A stretch of 64,000 nt of DNA. Origin: Bombilactobacillus mellifer. GTDB taxonomy: Bacteria; Bacillota; Bacilli; Lactobacillales; Lactobacillaceae. Location of the stretch: assembly GCF_000970795.1 (NCBI RefSeq), contig NZ_KQ034028.1, forward strand, positions 775,839-839,838, written 5' to 3'. Position 1 is the stretch's first letter. Each line of letters begins with the position of its first letter. The position numbers and the translations under genes were made by a program. This document shows positions 26,552-35,825 of the stretch, one piece after another. The notes under the pieces were generated by a model, which was not told the origin of the DNA, searched no databases, and saw nothing but the letters and a program-made list of their open reading frames with translations.

Positions 26552-27541
26552 ATGAAAAAGTTTATTAATCAAATCGAGCAAATTGTACCAGAAATGGTTC
26601 AAGGCTTGGTTCAAACTAGTAATGGTCAATTACGCTGTTTAGAACAAACGACCGCCGTTATTCGGAATGACCCGCAATTTCAAAATCAGACTCAAGTGGG
26701 GTTAGTTTCCGGTGGAGGGAGTGGCCATGAGCCCCTTCATGCCGGTTTTGTGGGTGATGGGATGCTAAGCGCAGCTGTCTGTGGTGAAATTTTCACCTCA
26801 CCAACGCCGGATCAAATCTACGCAGCAATTAATGCAGTGGATCAGGGGCAAGGCGTATTATTGATTGTTAAAAATTACTCCGGTGATGTTATGAATTTTG
26901 ATATGGCTCGAGAAATGGCCGAGGCTGACAATCATCAAGTCGCTACAGTCGTTGTGGATGACGATATTGCTATTCAAGATAGTGAACAAGGCCATCGGGG
27001 CGTAGCCGGCACCGTCTTGGTTGAAAAAATACTCGGAGCAGCCGCTCGTGCGGGTTATACTTTGGAACAGTTGCAAGATTTAGGCCAACAAGTAATCAAG
27101 CAAACAAAAACTTTGGCAGTAGCTTTACATGCCGCTACTGTTCCGGGAGTAGGCCATCCAGGCTTTGAATTAGCTGACGATGAATTAGAATTTGGCGTAG
27201 GCATTCATAATGAACGTGGTCGGAATACGGAAAAGTTAGTCACGGCTCATGAATTGGCGGCGAAGATGCTGGAACAATTGCAAGGTGAGTTTACTGATTT
27301 TACTCAACAACATTATGCAATTTTAGTAAATGGCATGGGCGCCACCCCGTTGATGGAACAGTATATTTTTGCCAATGATGTAGCGGATATTTTGCAACAA
27401 CAAGGCGTAGCTGTAGATTTTTGGAAAGTGGGCAATCTAGTAACTTCGATTGACATGACTGGAATTTCATTGACCCTTTTACAACTACAAGCCGGCTGGC
27501 GCGATTGGTTAACTGCAGATGTTACAACTCTAGGATGGTGA
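26552..27541 (+). CDS. dhaK: Dihydroxyacetone kinase subunit DhaK
   Basis: 329 residues, normal length. SGGGSGHEPLHAGFVG, IVKNYSGDVMNFDMA and GVGIHNERG with the histidine that binds dihydroxyacetone covalently. With DhaL and the PTS protein DhaM it phosphorylates dihydroxyacetone to the glycolytic phosphate using PEP. AAGGAGG before the ATG; the dhaL gene follows after six bases. No dhaM gene is next to it. Confidence 0.95.
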   Translation: MKKFINQIEQIVPEMVQGLVQTSNGQLRCLEQTTAVIRNDPQFQNQTQVGLVSGGGSGHEPLHAGFVGDGMLSAAVCGEIFTSPTPDQIYAAINAVDQGQGVLLIVKNYSGDVMNFDMAREMAEADNHQVATVVVDDDIAIQDSEQGHRGVAGTVLVEKILGAAARAGYTLEQLQDLGQQVIKQTKTLAVALHAATVPGVGHPGFELADDELEFGVGIHNERGRNTEKLVTAHELAAKMLEQLQGEFTDFTQQHYAILVNGMGATPLMEQYIFANDVADILQQQGVAVDFWKVGNLVTSIDMTGISLTLLQLQAGWRDWLTADVTTLGW

Positions 27542-27547
27542 TGGAAT

Positions 27548-28126
27548 ATGGAATTAACACAAACACAAGCGCAAGCCTGGTTAGCTTCTTTTGCGACAAC
27601 GATTTTAGATCATAAAGCAGAATTGAATGAATTAGATACAGCCATCGGTGATGGCGATCACGGGACGAATATGACCCGCGGAGTGACGCAAATTCAAACG
27701 GTGTTGCAGACCTCCTTACCCGACTTGAGTACCTTATTAAAACAAGTAGCATTTGCCTTTATCAGTAAGGTAGGGGGAGCCTCAGGTCCTTTGTATGGTA
27801 CAGCCTTTTTAGATATGTCCAATGCGGCTAAACAACAATCAGCAGAGTTAGCCGACTTGATTCAAACTGGCGCTGCTGGCATTCAGCGGCGGGGTCAAGC
27901 TCAAGTAGGTGATAAAACGATGTTGGATGTTTGGCAACCCGTAGCCCAAGCTCTTGCTGCCAACCAATTGACATCGCAAAAGATAGATACTTACTTACAA
28001 GCTACCCGCGACTTAGTAGCCAAAAAGGGACGTGCTAGTTATTTAGAAGAACGTTCCCGCGGGCATTTAGATCCTGGTGCCCAAAGCAGTGATTATTTAT
28101 TCCAGACTTTGTTAACCGTGATCTAG
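27548..28126 (+). CDS. dhaL: Dihydroxyacetone kinase subunit DhaL
   Basis: 192 residues. AIGDGDHGTNMTRG supplies the magnesium-binding aspartates and GGASGPLYGTAF, GDKTMLDVW the nucleotide-binding parts. DhaL keeps ADP tightly bound and is rephosphorylated by DhaM in the PTS-type enzyme. GATGG site just inside the end of dhaK. DhaM must be encoded elsewhere if the system is complete. Confidence 0.94.
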   Translation: MELTQTQAQAWLASFATTILDHKAELNELDTAIGDGDHGTNMTRGVTQIQTVLQTSLPDLSTLLKQVAFAFISKVGGASGPLYGTAFLDMSNAAKQQSAELADLIQTGAAGIQRRGQAQVGDKTMLDVWQPVAQALAANQLTSQKIDTYLQATRDLVAKKGRASYLEERSRGHLDPGAQSSDYLFQTLLTVI

Positions 28127-28263
28127 TTAACTCCTAGATTTTATTATCGGAAATGATAACGCTAACAAATGCAGTAATTATACAATTGAGTAGAATGCTT
28201 GCCACTTTTTATATTTTGATATATAATATTATATGTAATATAACAAAAAGCGAGGCGAGTATC

Positions 28264-28500
28264 ATGCATTTGCCAATTAAACGTTCAGGAACGGATTATG
28301 TGATTGCCGGCGTTTTAGGCGGATTGGCAGACTATCTAAATTGGAATTCCAATTTGTTACGAGTCTTTTGGCTTATCTTTTCTTTGACAGCTTTTCCAGG
28401 GATCTTGGCTTATTTAGTTTTATGGTTATTAATGAAAAAGCCGGAGGTCAAGGTTTATCGCAAATCTGATCCTACGCCCCATCAAAGGACCGGTCATTAA
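28264..28500 (+). CDS. PspC-domain membrane protein
   Basis: 78 residues from the ATG at 28264 (MHLPIKRSGTDYVIAGVLGG). PspC domain: short Lys/Arg start, AGVLGGLADYLNWN, a long hydrophobic stretch LLRVFWLIFSLTAFPGILAYL and a charged tail. PspC-type proteins act in envelope stress in other bacteria; many lactobacilli carry such a stand-alone form. The upstream extension to 28153 is AT-rich and has no ribosome binding site. Single gene. Confidence 0.85.
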   Translation: MHLPIKRSGTDYVIAGVLGGLADYLNWNSNLLRVFWLIFSLTAFPGILAYLVLWLLMKKPEVKVYRKSDPTPHQRTGH

Positions 28501-28526
28501 GCCCAAAGTAATTTTGAACTAATGAT

Positions 28527-28576
28527 GAAAATAAAAAAGCACTGCTGATCATCTGATTAAGCAGTGCTTTTATTTT
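28527..28576. terminator. Bidirectional terminator
   Basis: Stem AAAAAAGCACTGCT / AGCAGTGCTTTTATTTT between the convergent PspC and araR genes; it reaches into the last bases of araR. Confidence 0.85.
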
Positions 28577-29649
28577 GTAAGGGAGGCTACTGAATTACGT
28601 AATTTCAATTGGGGATGGTGTTCAATTGAGGCAAACTTTTGACCATTTATTAGCGCGAGGATACCTTTACCCGCTTCTTGACCAACAGTGGTGCGTTGAT
28701 AATTCATCGTGGTTAAACTGGGAGTTAAATAAGTAGCTGCCTCATAGTTATCAAACCCCACTACTGAGATATCTTGGGGAATGCGAATATGTTGTTTTTT
28801 TAGTTTGTCGATTACTAAAATAGCTAACTCATCGTGGTAACAAGCAATAGCTGTAGGTCGTTGGTTACTGTGGAGATACACGTCAATTTTATTACTAATT
28901 ACCGTAAAAGCATCATGGGAACTGTACATAATTAAATTACTGTTGGCCAGATTAATATTATTGTCCTGATAGGCCTGAATGAAGCCTTTCATTCTTTCAG
29001 TACCTTGTAAATCATCAATTTGAAAAATACCCAAAATTTTTTGATGTCCTTGGTGCAGTAAATAAGTGATTAATTCTTTTTCTGCCAAACGATCAGCATT
29101 GGTAATAGCCGGAAAATCGAATTCCGGGTATTTCGCATTAATAAATAAAATGGGGATTTTACTTTTAGCAATCCGTTGGTAGATATCGGCATTTTGACAG
29201 GGCTTAGCACTCTCACTGGGTTCGACAATTAAACCGGCTACTTGTAAATCTAATAACTTAATGAGATTAGAACGTTCCTTTTGCGGATAGTTGTGTGTAT
29301 TGGCGATCAACAGAGAATAACCCTTGGGATCAATGACGGCATCAATTTGCGAAATAATTTGGGGAAAAATATAATTTGCAATATGAGTACAAATCAAGCC
29401 GACAGTTTTACTACGGGGATTGACTTGCCATTTTTTGTCCCAATCCTGGATAAACATACCACTACCTTGAATTTTATAAATTAAATGTTCATTTTGAAGC
29501 TCAGTCAAAGCCTTTCGCACAGCATAGCGCGAAACTTTAAAATGTTCGATCAGTTCATTTTCAGTGGGCAACTGCTGATTAACCTTAAAATGCCCAAAAG
29601 TGATTTCTTTTTTAATAGTTTCTTTGATAATCAGATAATCACGCTTCAA
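28570..29649 (-). CDS. araR: Arabinose operon repressor AraR (GntR/LacI hybrid)
   Basis: 359 residues. N-terminal GntR winged helix-turn-helix (about 1-68, ELIEHFKVSRYAVRKALTELQ) joined to a LacI-type sugar-binding domain (KTVGLICTHI, VGFDNYEAATYLTPSLTTM). This hybrid build is the mark of AraR of Bacillus and lactobacilli. It is divergent from the transporter-araB-araA operon. Arabinose is the expected inducer. AGGAGG before the ATG. Palindromes in the shared upstream region are candidate operators. Confidence 0.93.
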   Translation of the reverse strand: MKRDYLIIKETIKKEITFGHFKVNQQLPTENELIEHFKVSRYAVRKALTELQNEHLIYKIQGSGMFIQDWDKKWQVNPRSKTVGLICTHIANYIFPQIISQIDAVIDPKGYSLLIANTHNYPQKERSNLIKLLDLQVAGLIVEPSESAKPCQNADIYQRIAKSKIPILFINAKYPEFDFPAITNADRLAEKELITYLLHQGHQKILGIFQIDDLQGTERMKGFIQAYQDNNINLANSNLIMYSSHDAFTVISNKIDVYLHSNQRPTAIACYHDELAILVIDKLKKQHIRIPQDISVVGFDNYEAATYLTPSLTTMNYQRTTVGQEAGKGILALINGQKFASIEHHPQLKLRNSVASLTK

Positions 29650-30023
29650 AATAGAACCTCCTCAAATTTATTGGAATAAATTTATTGCTATAATGTTTCC
29701 CTAATAGGCTCTTTTAAAGCATAGCATATATTTTCTAAAAAATAAGATGAAATCTTCTTAGTTCTGTAAGAGTTGATCTTAGCATCCAAAATTAAAAAAG
29801 GATCTAACAATAAATTTAGTAAAAAAGAGGCCAATAAAAACAAATGATTATTTTGGATTATAGAAAACCTTGACTTCATCGGATCTCTGAACAGTTATAT
29901 AGTGAATAAACATTCGAATGAATTTTTAGGACTATTGAATTACTCCAATAAAAAATATATTATGAAAGTGCTTTCTAGAAAGCACTTAACCTGTGTACTG
30001 GTAATTAAACAGGGGGTAATTGA
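29650..30023. promoter_or_regulatory. araR/ara operon control region
   Basis: Rightward promoter: -35 TTGAAT (29935-29940), 17-base spacer, -10 TATTAT (29958-29963). A perfect 22-base palindrome (29966-29987, half AAGTGCTTTCT) covers the start point; its left part, TGAAAGTGCTTTCT (29963-29976), also resembles a cre. Next to araR, AATAAATTTATT (29675-29686) is another palindrome. The middle part is AT-rich with no gene. Confidence 0.65.
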
Positions 30024-31424
30024 GTGATAGCAGAGAAGAAAAAAATTTCCAGTGGCTTTATCTATTTCTTTGGTTCGTTCGGAGGAATCTTATTTGGCTA
30101 CGATATTGGAGTTATGACAGGGGCCTTGCCTTTCTTGGAAAAGGATTGGAACCTGACTAATGCCTTGATAGTGGGCTGCATAACTTCGGCAGTTATGTTT
30201 GGTGCTATCTTTGGCGGCGCGGTTGCCGGACAACTCTCCGATCGGTTTGGTCGCCGTAAGATGATTTTGGTGTCCGCAGTGGTTTTTGCAGTGTTTGCAA
30301 TCCTCTCAATGGTAGCTCCCAATAATGGTTCTATTTATTTGATTATTGTGCGGACGTTATTAGGATTAGCCGTGGGAGCTGCATCGGCTTTAGTTCCGGC
30401 TTATATGTCGGAGATGGCCCCCGCCAATGCCCGGGGTAGTCTTTCCGGTTTGAATCAAACGATGATTGTCTCAGGAATGTTGTTGTCTTATATTATGGAC
30501 TTTTTATTAAAAGGCTTGCCTCAATCTTGGGGCTGGCGAATCATGTTAGGCTTAGCTGCCGTTCCGGCCTTGATTTTGCTGGGTGGTGTTTTACGCTTAC
30601 CAGAATCACCGCGTTTTTTAATAAAGAATGGTAAGGAAGCAGAAGCCAAACAAGTACTTTCTTGGATTCGAAAAAATGATCAAGAAGTGGAGGCCGAAAT
30701 TGACGATATAAAGTCGGCCTCCAAAAAAGAAAACATTGCAACGGAAAAAACCACCTGGGGTTCATTATTTAGCGGCAAATATCGGTATTTAGTGATTGCC
30801 GGTGTTGGTGTTGCAGCTTTTCAACAATTTCAAGGAGCTAATGCGATCTTTTATTATATTCCCCTCATTGTACAAAAGTTAACCGGCAGCGCTGCTAGTT
30901 CGGCTTTAATGTGGCCGATTGTTCAAGGGGTCATTTTAGTCATTGGATCGTTGGTATACATTGCGATTGCCGAAAAATGCAAACGGCGGACTTTGCTCAT
31001 CTTGGGAGGAACTGTTATGGGTTTGTCATTTTTGCTTCCGTCCATCTTGAATGTTTTGGATCCGCAGATTAATCCCATGACAACAGTTGTGTTTTTATGT
31101 ATCTATGTAGCTTTTTATTCCTTTACTTGGGCCCCCTTAACTTGGGTACTAGTAGGTGAAATATTCCCCTTAGCTATTCGGGGACGTGCTTCAGGATTAG
31201 CTTCATCGGTTAATTGGATTGGCTCTTGGGCAGTCGGGTTGCTGTTTCCGCTTATGACAGCTTCGATGCCGCAAGAGATCGTCTTTGCCATTTTTGGAGT
31301 TATTTGTATTTTAGGTGTTTTATTTGTTAAATTCTTTGTTCCAGAGACGAAAGGCTATACCTTGGAACAAATTGAAACCATTGGTATGAATCACAGTAAA
31401 AAAGTGGTTAAAGAGGTGAAGTAA
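30024..31424 (+). CDS. Sugar porter of the MFS family, probable arabinose:H+ symporter
   Basis: 466 residues with twelve membrane segments. Sugar porter signatures: GYDIGVMTGAL, FGRRKM, PESPRFL, QQFQGANAIFYY and PETKG near the end. GTG start preceded by AGGGGG. As first gene of the ara operon it most likely carries L-arabinose; xylose or other pentoses are possible. It is followed two bases later by araB. Confidence 0.9.
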   Translation: MIAEKKKISSGFIYFFGSFGGILFGYDIGVMTGALPFLEKDWNLTNALIVGCITSAVMFGAIFGGAVAGQLSDRFGRRKMILVSAVVFAVFAILSMVAPNNGSIYLIIVRTLLGLAVGAASALVPAYMSEMAPANARGSLSGLNQTMIVSGMLLSYIMDFLLKGLPQSWGWRIMLGLAAVPALILLGGVLRLPESPRFLIKNGKEAEAKQVLSWIRKNDQEVEAEIDDIKSASKKENIATEKTTWGSLFSGKYRYLVIAGVGVAAFQQFQGANAIFYYIPLIVQKLTGSAASSALMWPIVQGVILVIGSLVYIAIAEKCKRRTLLILGGTVMGLSFLLPSILNVLDPQINPMTTVVFLCIYVAFYSFTWAPLTWVLVGEIFPLAIRGRASGLASSVNWIGSWAVGLLFPLMTASMPQEIVFAIFGVICILGVLFVKFFVPETKGYTLEQIETIGMNHSKKVVKEVK

Positions 31425-31426
31425 CA

Positions 31427-33031
31427 GTGGATCTAGCTCAAACAGCCAAACTCATTCAAGAAGGTCAAACAGCTCTAGGAATTGAATTTGGATCAACCCA
31501 AATTAAAGCCGTGCTCATTACTACTGATTTTCAACCCATTGCTTCAGGTAGTTATCTCTGGGAAAACAGCCTGCAAGATGGGATCTGGACTTATTCCCAA
31601 GCCGAAATTTTCACCGGTTTGAAAAAAAGCTATGCCCAATTGGCGGCTAATGTCAGCAGTAAATATCATGTCAAAATTGAAACCATTGGTTCGATCGGTA
31701 TCAGTGCCATGATGCATGGCTACTTACCATTTGACCAGCACGATCAATTACTGGTTCCTTTTAGAACTTGGCGCAACACTATTACGGGTGATGCCGCTGC
31801 CAAGTTAACCAAATTATTTAATTTCAACATTCCTTTGCGGTGGAGTATTGCACATTTGTATCATGCGATTTTGCAAAAGGAAGCGCATGTCGCCGATATC
31901 AATTATTTGACTACATTAGCGGGTTACGTGCATTGGCAATTATCAGGTGAAAAAAATATTGGCGTGGGCGATGCGTCAGGAATGTTTCCCGTGGATGCCA
32001 CCGGTCATTTTGACCAGAAATGTTTGCAATTATTTAATGATTTAGCTGCCGTTCAAAAATATCCTTGGCAAATTGAAAAGATCTTACCTCACGTTTTAAA
32101 AGCCGGAACTGTGGCGGGACATTTAACTACTGCAGGAGCACATTTACTAGACCCTACGGGTACTTTACAAGCTGGTAGTTTAATGGCTCCACCGGAAGGT
32201 GACGCGGGGACAGGCATGATCAGTACTAATAGTGTTCGTCTGCGAACCGGCAATATTTCCGTGGGTACTTCAGAATTTTCGATGGTGGTTTTGGACAGTC
32301 CTTTGAAAAAGGTCCATCAAGATATTGATATCGTCACCACGCCGGCAGGTTTGCCAGTAGCCATGGTGCATATTAATAATTGTTCTTCAGACATTAATGC
32401 TTGGTCGCGGGTTTTCCATGATTTTGCGGCACGTTTGGGACTAGATCTCGATGAGGATAAACTATATAGTACTTTATTTTTAGAAACTGCCAAAGCTGAT
32501 CCGGATGCAGGCGGGTTAGTAAATTATAGTTATTTTTCCGGAGAACCAATTACCAAAACGCAAGCAGGCCGGCCGCTGTTAGTCAGAACACCTAATAGTA
32601 AATTTACTTTGGCGAACTTTATGTTGGCACAATTATATTCGGCCTATGCACCGCTGAAAATCGGCATGGATATTTTAACCCAGGAAGAAGGAGTAACGAC
32701 TGATGTTATGATCGCCCAAGGGGGGCTATTTAAAACACCAGTAGTTGGTCAACAAATTTTAGCCAATATGTTAAATCTGCCCATTTCCGTCATGACTAAT
32801 GCCAGTCTGGGTGGTCCATGGGGCATGGCTGTTTTGGCCCAATATGTAGCATCAGGTGCTCAGGAATCCCTGGAAGACTATTTAGATAAACAAGTTTTTG
32901 TGAAGGCTGAACTGATGACTTTGAGCCCTGAGCCGCAAGGCGTTCAAGGCGCGGCTCACTATCTTAAACGTTATCAGACAGCTTTGCCTTTAGAGAATCA
33001 AGCAGCAGTTTTAAAAGATGCAGTAGAGTAA
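31427..33031 (+). CDS. araB: L-ribulokinase (Lactobacillus-type AraB)
   Basis: 534 residues, FGGY kinase fold: GIEFGSTQIKAVL (first phosphate loop), SAMMHGYLPFD, GTGMISTNSVRLRTGNISVG and GGLFKTPVVGQQ. It follows the pattern of the lactobacillar AraB rather than the enteric one. It phosphorylates L-ribulose to L-ribulose-5-phosphate. GTG start with GAGGTGAAG before it, coupled to the transporter. Followed 50 bases later by araA, without araD between. Confidence 0.9.
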   Translation: MDLAQTAKLIQEGQTALGIEFGSTQIKAVLITTDFQPIASGSYLWENSLQDGIWTYSQAEIFTGLKKSYAQLAANVSSKYHVKIETIGSIGISAMMHGYLPFDQHDQLLVPFRTWRNTITGDAAAKLTKLFNFNIPLRWSIAHLYHAILQKEAHVADINYLTTLAGYVHWQLSGEKNIGVGDASGMFPVDATGHFDQKCLQLFNDLAAVQKYPWQIEKILPHVLKAGTVAGHLTTAGAHLLDPTGTLQAGSLMAPPEGDAGTGMISTNSVRLRTGNISVGTSEFSMVVLDSPLKKVHQDIDIVTTPAGLPVAMVHINNCSSDINAWSRVFHDFAARLGLDLDEDKLYSTLFLETAKADPDAGGLVNYSYFSGEPITKTQAGRPLLVRTPNSKFTLANFMLAQLYSAYAPLKIGMDILTQEEGVTTDVMIAQGGLFKTPVVGQQILANMLNLPISVMTNASLGGPWGMAVLAQYVASGAQESLEDYLDKQVFVKAELMTLSPEPQGVQGAAHYLKRYQTALPLENQAAVLKDAVE

Positions 33032-33081
33032 TCATGCAAAAGTTTTAGCATTAATTTCAAAAGTAAGGAGCGTTTGATTAT

Positions 33082-34506
33082 ATGTTAGAAGTACCTCAAT
33101 ATGAATTTTGGTTTGCGGTAGGCAGTCAGCATCTTTATGGTGAAGAAACTTTAAGAGAAGTGGCCGATGATGCTAAAAAGATTGTTGCCGGTTTAAACGA
33201 AAACGGAAATTTGCCTTATCCGATTGTTTTCAAACAAGTGTTGACCACCGCTGATGAGATTACAAAGTTTATGAAAGAAGTTAATTATCAAGATAAGGTT
33301 GCAGGTGTTATTACTTGGATGCATACTTTCTCACCGGCTAAAAATTGGATCCGGGGGACTAAATTACTCCAGAAACCACTTTTGCATTTTGCCACCCAAT
33401 TTTTAAATTACATTCCTTACGATACCATTGATTTTGATTACATGAACCTCAATCAAAGTGCCCATGGCGATCGGGAATACGGCTATATTAATGCTCGTTT
33501 ACAAAAGCATAACAAAATTATCTATGGTCATTGGCAAGATCCTGCCATTATGCAACAAATTGCAGATTGGGAAGATGTCGCCGTAGCTTATGACGAATCT
33601 TTCAAATTAAAAGTTTGTCGTTTCGGTGATACGATGCGCAATGTGGCCGTTACTGAAGGCGATAAGGTTCAAGCGCAAATTCAATTAGGCTGGACCGTAG
33701 ACTATTATGGTGTGGGCGACTTAGTTGCTGAAATCAATAAAGTGCAAGAATCTGAAATTGATGAACAATATGCGGATTTAAAGTCGAAATACACATTGGT
33801 TCCCGGTGACATGGACGAAAGTGCTTATCAAAAGACTGTCCGTTATCAATTGAAACAATACATTGCCATGAAGCGCTTTTTTGAACGGGGGGGTTATAGT
33901 GCCTTTACCAGCAACTTTGAAGACTTGCATGGTCTGGAGCAATTGCAAGGTTTGTCCGCCCAATTATTAATGCGTGATGGTTACGGTTTTGCTGGTGAAG
34001 GTGACTGGAAGACTGCTGCTCTTTTACGAACCTTTAAGATTATGACTCATAATCAAAAGACCGCCTTTATGGAAGATTACACTTTGGATTTACGTCCGGG
34101 CCACGAAGCTATTTTAGGTTCCCACATGTTGGAAGTTGATCCGTCAATTGCTTCAGAGAAGCCACGGGTGGAAGTACATCCTTTAGATATTGGTAATAAA
34201 GCCGATCCCGCTAGATTAGTTTTTTCTGGTTTGGAGGGTGATGCGATTGATGTTACTTTAGCTGATTTCAGAAATAATTTTAAACTAGTTACTTATGCCG
34301 TGGATGCACATCAAGCAGAAAAAGAAACACCGCATTTACCAGTAGCTAAACAAATGTGGACCCCAAAAGTTGGCTTAAAGCAAGGAGCTACTCAATGGAT
34401 TCAAGCCGGTGGTGGGCACCATACAGTATTCTCCTTTGCTGCTAGTGAAGAACAGGTTTCCGATTTAGCTAAGATGTACGGTGTAGATTTGTGCAGCATT
34501 CAATAA
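33082..34506 (+). CDS. araA: L-arabinose isomerase
   Basis: 474 residues, full length. [13 protein letters not shown] at the start; SNFEDLHG and [10 protein letters not shown] give the catalytic glutamates, SHMLEVDP and the end motif GGGHHTVFS the manganese-binding histidines. Converts L-arabinose to L-ribulose in the cytoplasm. AAGGAG precedes the ATG. Second metabolic gene of the operon; a terminator-like hairpin follows before the epimerase gene. Confidence 0.96.
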   Translation: MLEVPQYEFWFAVGSQHLYGEETLREVADDAKKIVAGLNENGNLPYPIVFKQVLTTADEITKFMKEVNYQDKVAGVITWMHTFSPAKNWIRGTKLLQKPLLHFATQFLNYIPYDTIDFDYMNLNQSAHGDREYGYINARLQKHNKIIYGHWQDPAIMQQIADWEDVAVAYDESFKLKVCRFGDTMRNVAVTEGDKVQAQIQLGWTVDYYGVGDLVAEINKVQESEIDEQYADLKSKYTLVPGDMDESAYQKTVRYQLKQYIAMKRFFERGGYSAFTSNFEDLHGLEQLQGLSAQLLMRDGYGFAGEGDWKTAALLRTFKIMTHNQKTAFMEDYTLDLRPGHEAILGSHMLEVDPSIASEKPRVEVHPLDIGNKADPARLVFSGLEGDAIDVTLADFRNNFKLVTYAVDAHQAEKETPHLPVAKQMWTPKVGLKQGATQWIQAGGGHHTVFSFAASEEQVSDLAKMYGVDLCSIQ

Positions 34507-34566
34507 ATCAATGCATGCTCTGAACGCCAGTCTGATTCATACAATAGCGTTCAAGTAATAATTCAA

Positions 34567-34612
34567 TAAATACACTATTTCAATAATCCCATTGAAGTAG
34601 TGTATTTTATTA
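34567..34612 (+). terminator. Terminator-like hairpin after araA
   Basis: AATACACTATTTCAAT and ATTGAAGTAGTGTATT can pair with one mismatch; the second arm runs into TTTTATT. Read-through into the next gene is likely partial. Confidence 0.7.
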
Positions 34613-34638
34613 ATGAGTTTAATCTCAGGGGAGAAGTC

Positions 34639-35676
34639 ATGGAAGTTACTGTAAAACCATTTGAAAATTATCAGGGTCAAACAATTACGCAAGTGCGATT
34701 AAAGAATAATCAAGGAGTTGAAATTTCCTGCTTGTCGCAAGGTGCGACTTGGTATGAGTTTTTAGTGCCCAATAAAGCTGGTGGGCACCAAAATTTATTG
34801 ATGAATTTTGATCATTGTGCGGCTTATTATACCAATGGTTTGTGTTGTTGTCAGTCCATCGGTCGAGTAGCGGGGCGGATTAAGCAAGGTCAATTTAACT
34901 TAAATAATAAATCTATTCAGTTGCCCACGAATGAAAATGGCAATACTTTGCATGGGGGTGATCAAGGCTTTCGCTTTTTAAATTGGGACTTTAGCACTGA
35001 GCAAAGCAGTCAAACCGCCAGTGTGATGTTTACTAAAAAAATTGAAGCACAAGTGGATGGTTTTCCTGGCGATTGCCTAGTGCATATCACTTACACCTTG
35101 GACAATCAAAATAAAGTGACGCTTACTTTTACAGCTGAAAACGGTCCAGAGGCAACCTTGTTCAATCCCACCTGTCATGTATATTTTAATTTCAGCGACC
35201 GTCCTGATCTGAGTACTCACGAATTAAAAATCAATAGTACACAGCATTTACAATTAGACTCCGAGTTAATTCCTACTGGCCAAATGTGCGCTAATGCGAA
35301 GACGCCCTATGATTTTAGTGATTTTCAGAATTTACAAACTGCTATTCAGGCCAATCAGGGATTTGATGATGCGTTTGTCATTGCAGGTTCGAGCCAGACA
35401 CCCCAACTGGTCGCCAGTTTACGTGAGACCACTCATGGTCGCCAAGTTAATCTTTTGAGCGAGAGTAATGGTTTAATCATGTATACTATGTCCCAGCAAC
35501 AACCTGGGGTCAGCTTTAAACGGGATCATGGCGCTTTGGCCCAGCCTAGTGAAGCGGTGGCGTTGGAAGCCCAGATGTTGCCCGATGCCATTAATCATCC
35601 CAACTTTGGCGACATTGTTTTACCGGCTCATGCTACGCGAAAACATCAGATAATTTTTGCCTTACAACAAAATTAG
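34639..35676 (+). CDS. Aldose 1-epimerase (mutarotase)
   Basis: 345 residues from the ATG at 34639, preceded by AGGGGAG; an upstream in-frame ATG at 34600 lies in the hairpin. GalM family: SIGRVAGRIKQGQF, NGNTLHGGDQGF (catalytic His), NPTCHVYFNFS (second His) and VALEAQMLPDAINHP with the catalytic Glu. It equilibrates alpha and beta forms of aldoses, here probably L-arabinose entering through the symporter. Confidence 0.9.
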   Translation: MEVTVKPFENYQGQTITQVRLKNNQGVEISCLSQGATWYEFLVPNKAGGHQNLLMNFDHCAAYYTNGLCCCQSIGRVAGRIKQGQFNLNNKSIQLPTNENGNTLHGGDQGFRFLNWDFSTEQSSQTASVMFTKKIEAQVDGFPGDCLVHITYTLDNQNKVTLTFTAENGPEATLFNPTCHVYFNFSDRPDLSTHELKINSTQHLQLDSELIPTGQMCANAKTPYDFSDFQNLQTAIQANQGFDDAFVIAGSSQTPQLVASLRETTHGRQVNLLSESNGLIMYTMSQQQPGVSFKRDHGALAQPSEAVALEAQMLPDAINHPNFGDIVLPAHATRKHQIIFALQQN

Positions 35677-35697
35677 TTTTCTGGATGACTATCAGTT

Positions 35698-35725
35698 CAA
35701 AGACTACTTGAAGGTGGTCTTTTTT
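35698..35725 (+). terminator. Terminator after the aldose epimerase gene
   Basis: AAAGACTACTT / AGGTGGTCTTT stem (with G-T pairs) and T run. Confidence 0.75.
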
Positions 35726-35825
35726 ATTTACTATCAAATTAAATGGAGCTAACTATATCCATAAGAGTCTAAACAGTCATGATAATAAAACACCGGCTGT
35801 AATAATCTCAAGAACTAGAATTACA

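Noticed and set aside
26426-26629. 67-codon frame on the complement over the dhaK start
   Set aside because: Shadow of the AT-rich leader and dhaK; no ribosome binding site.
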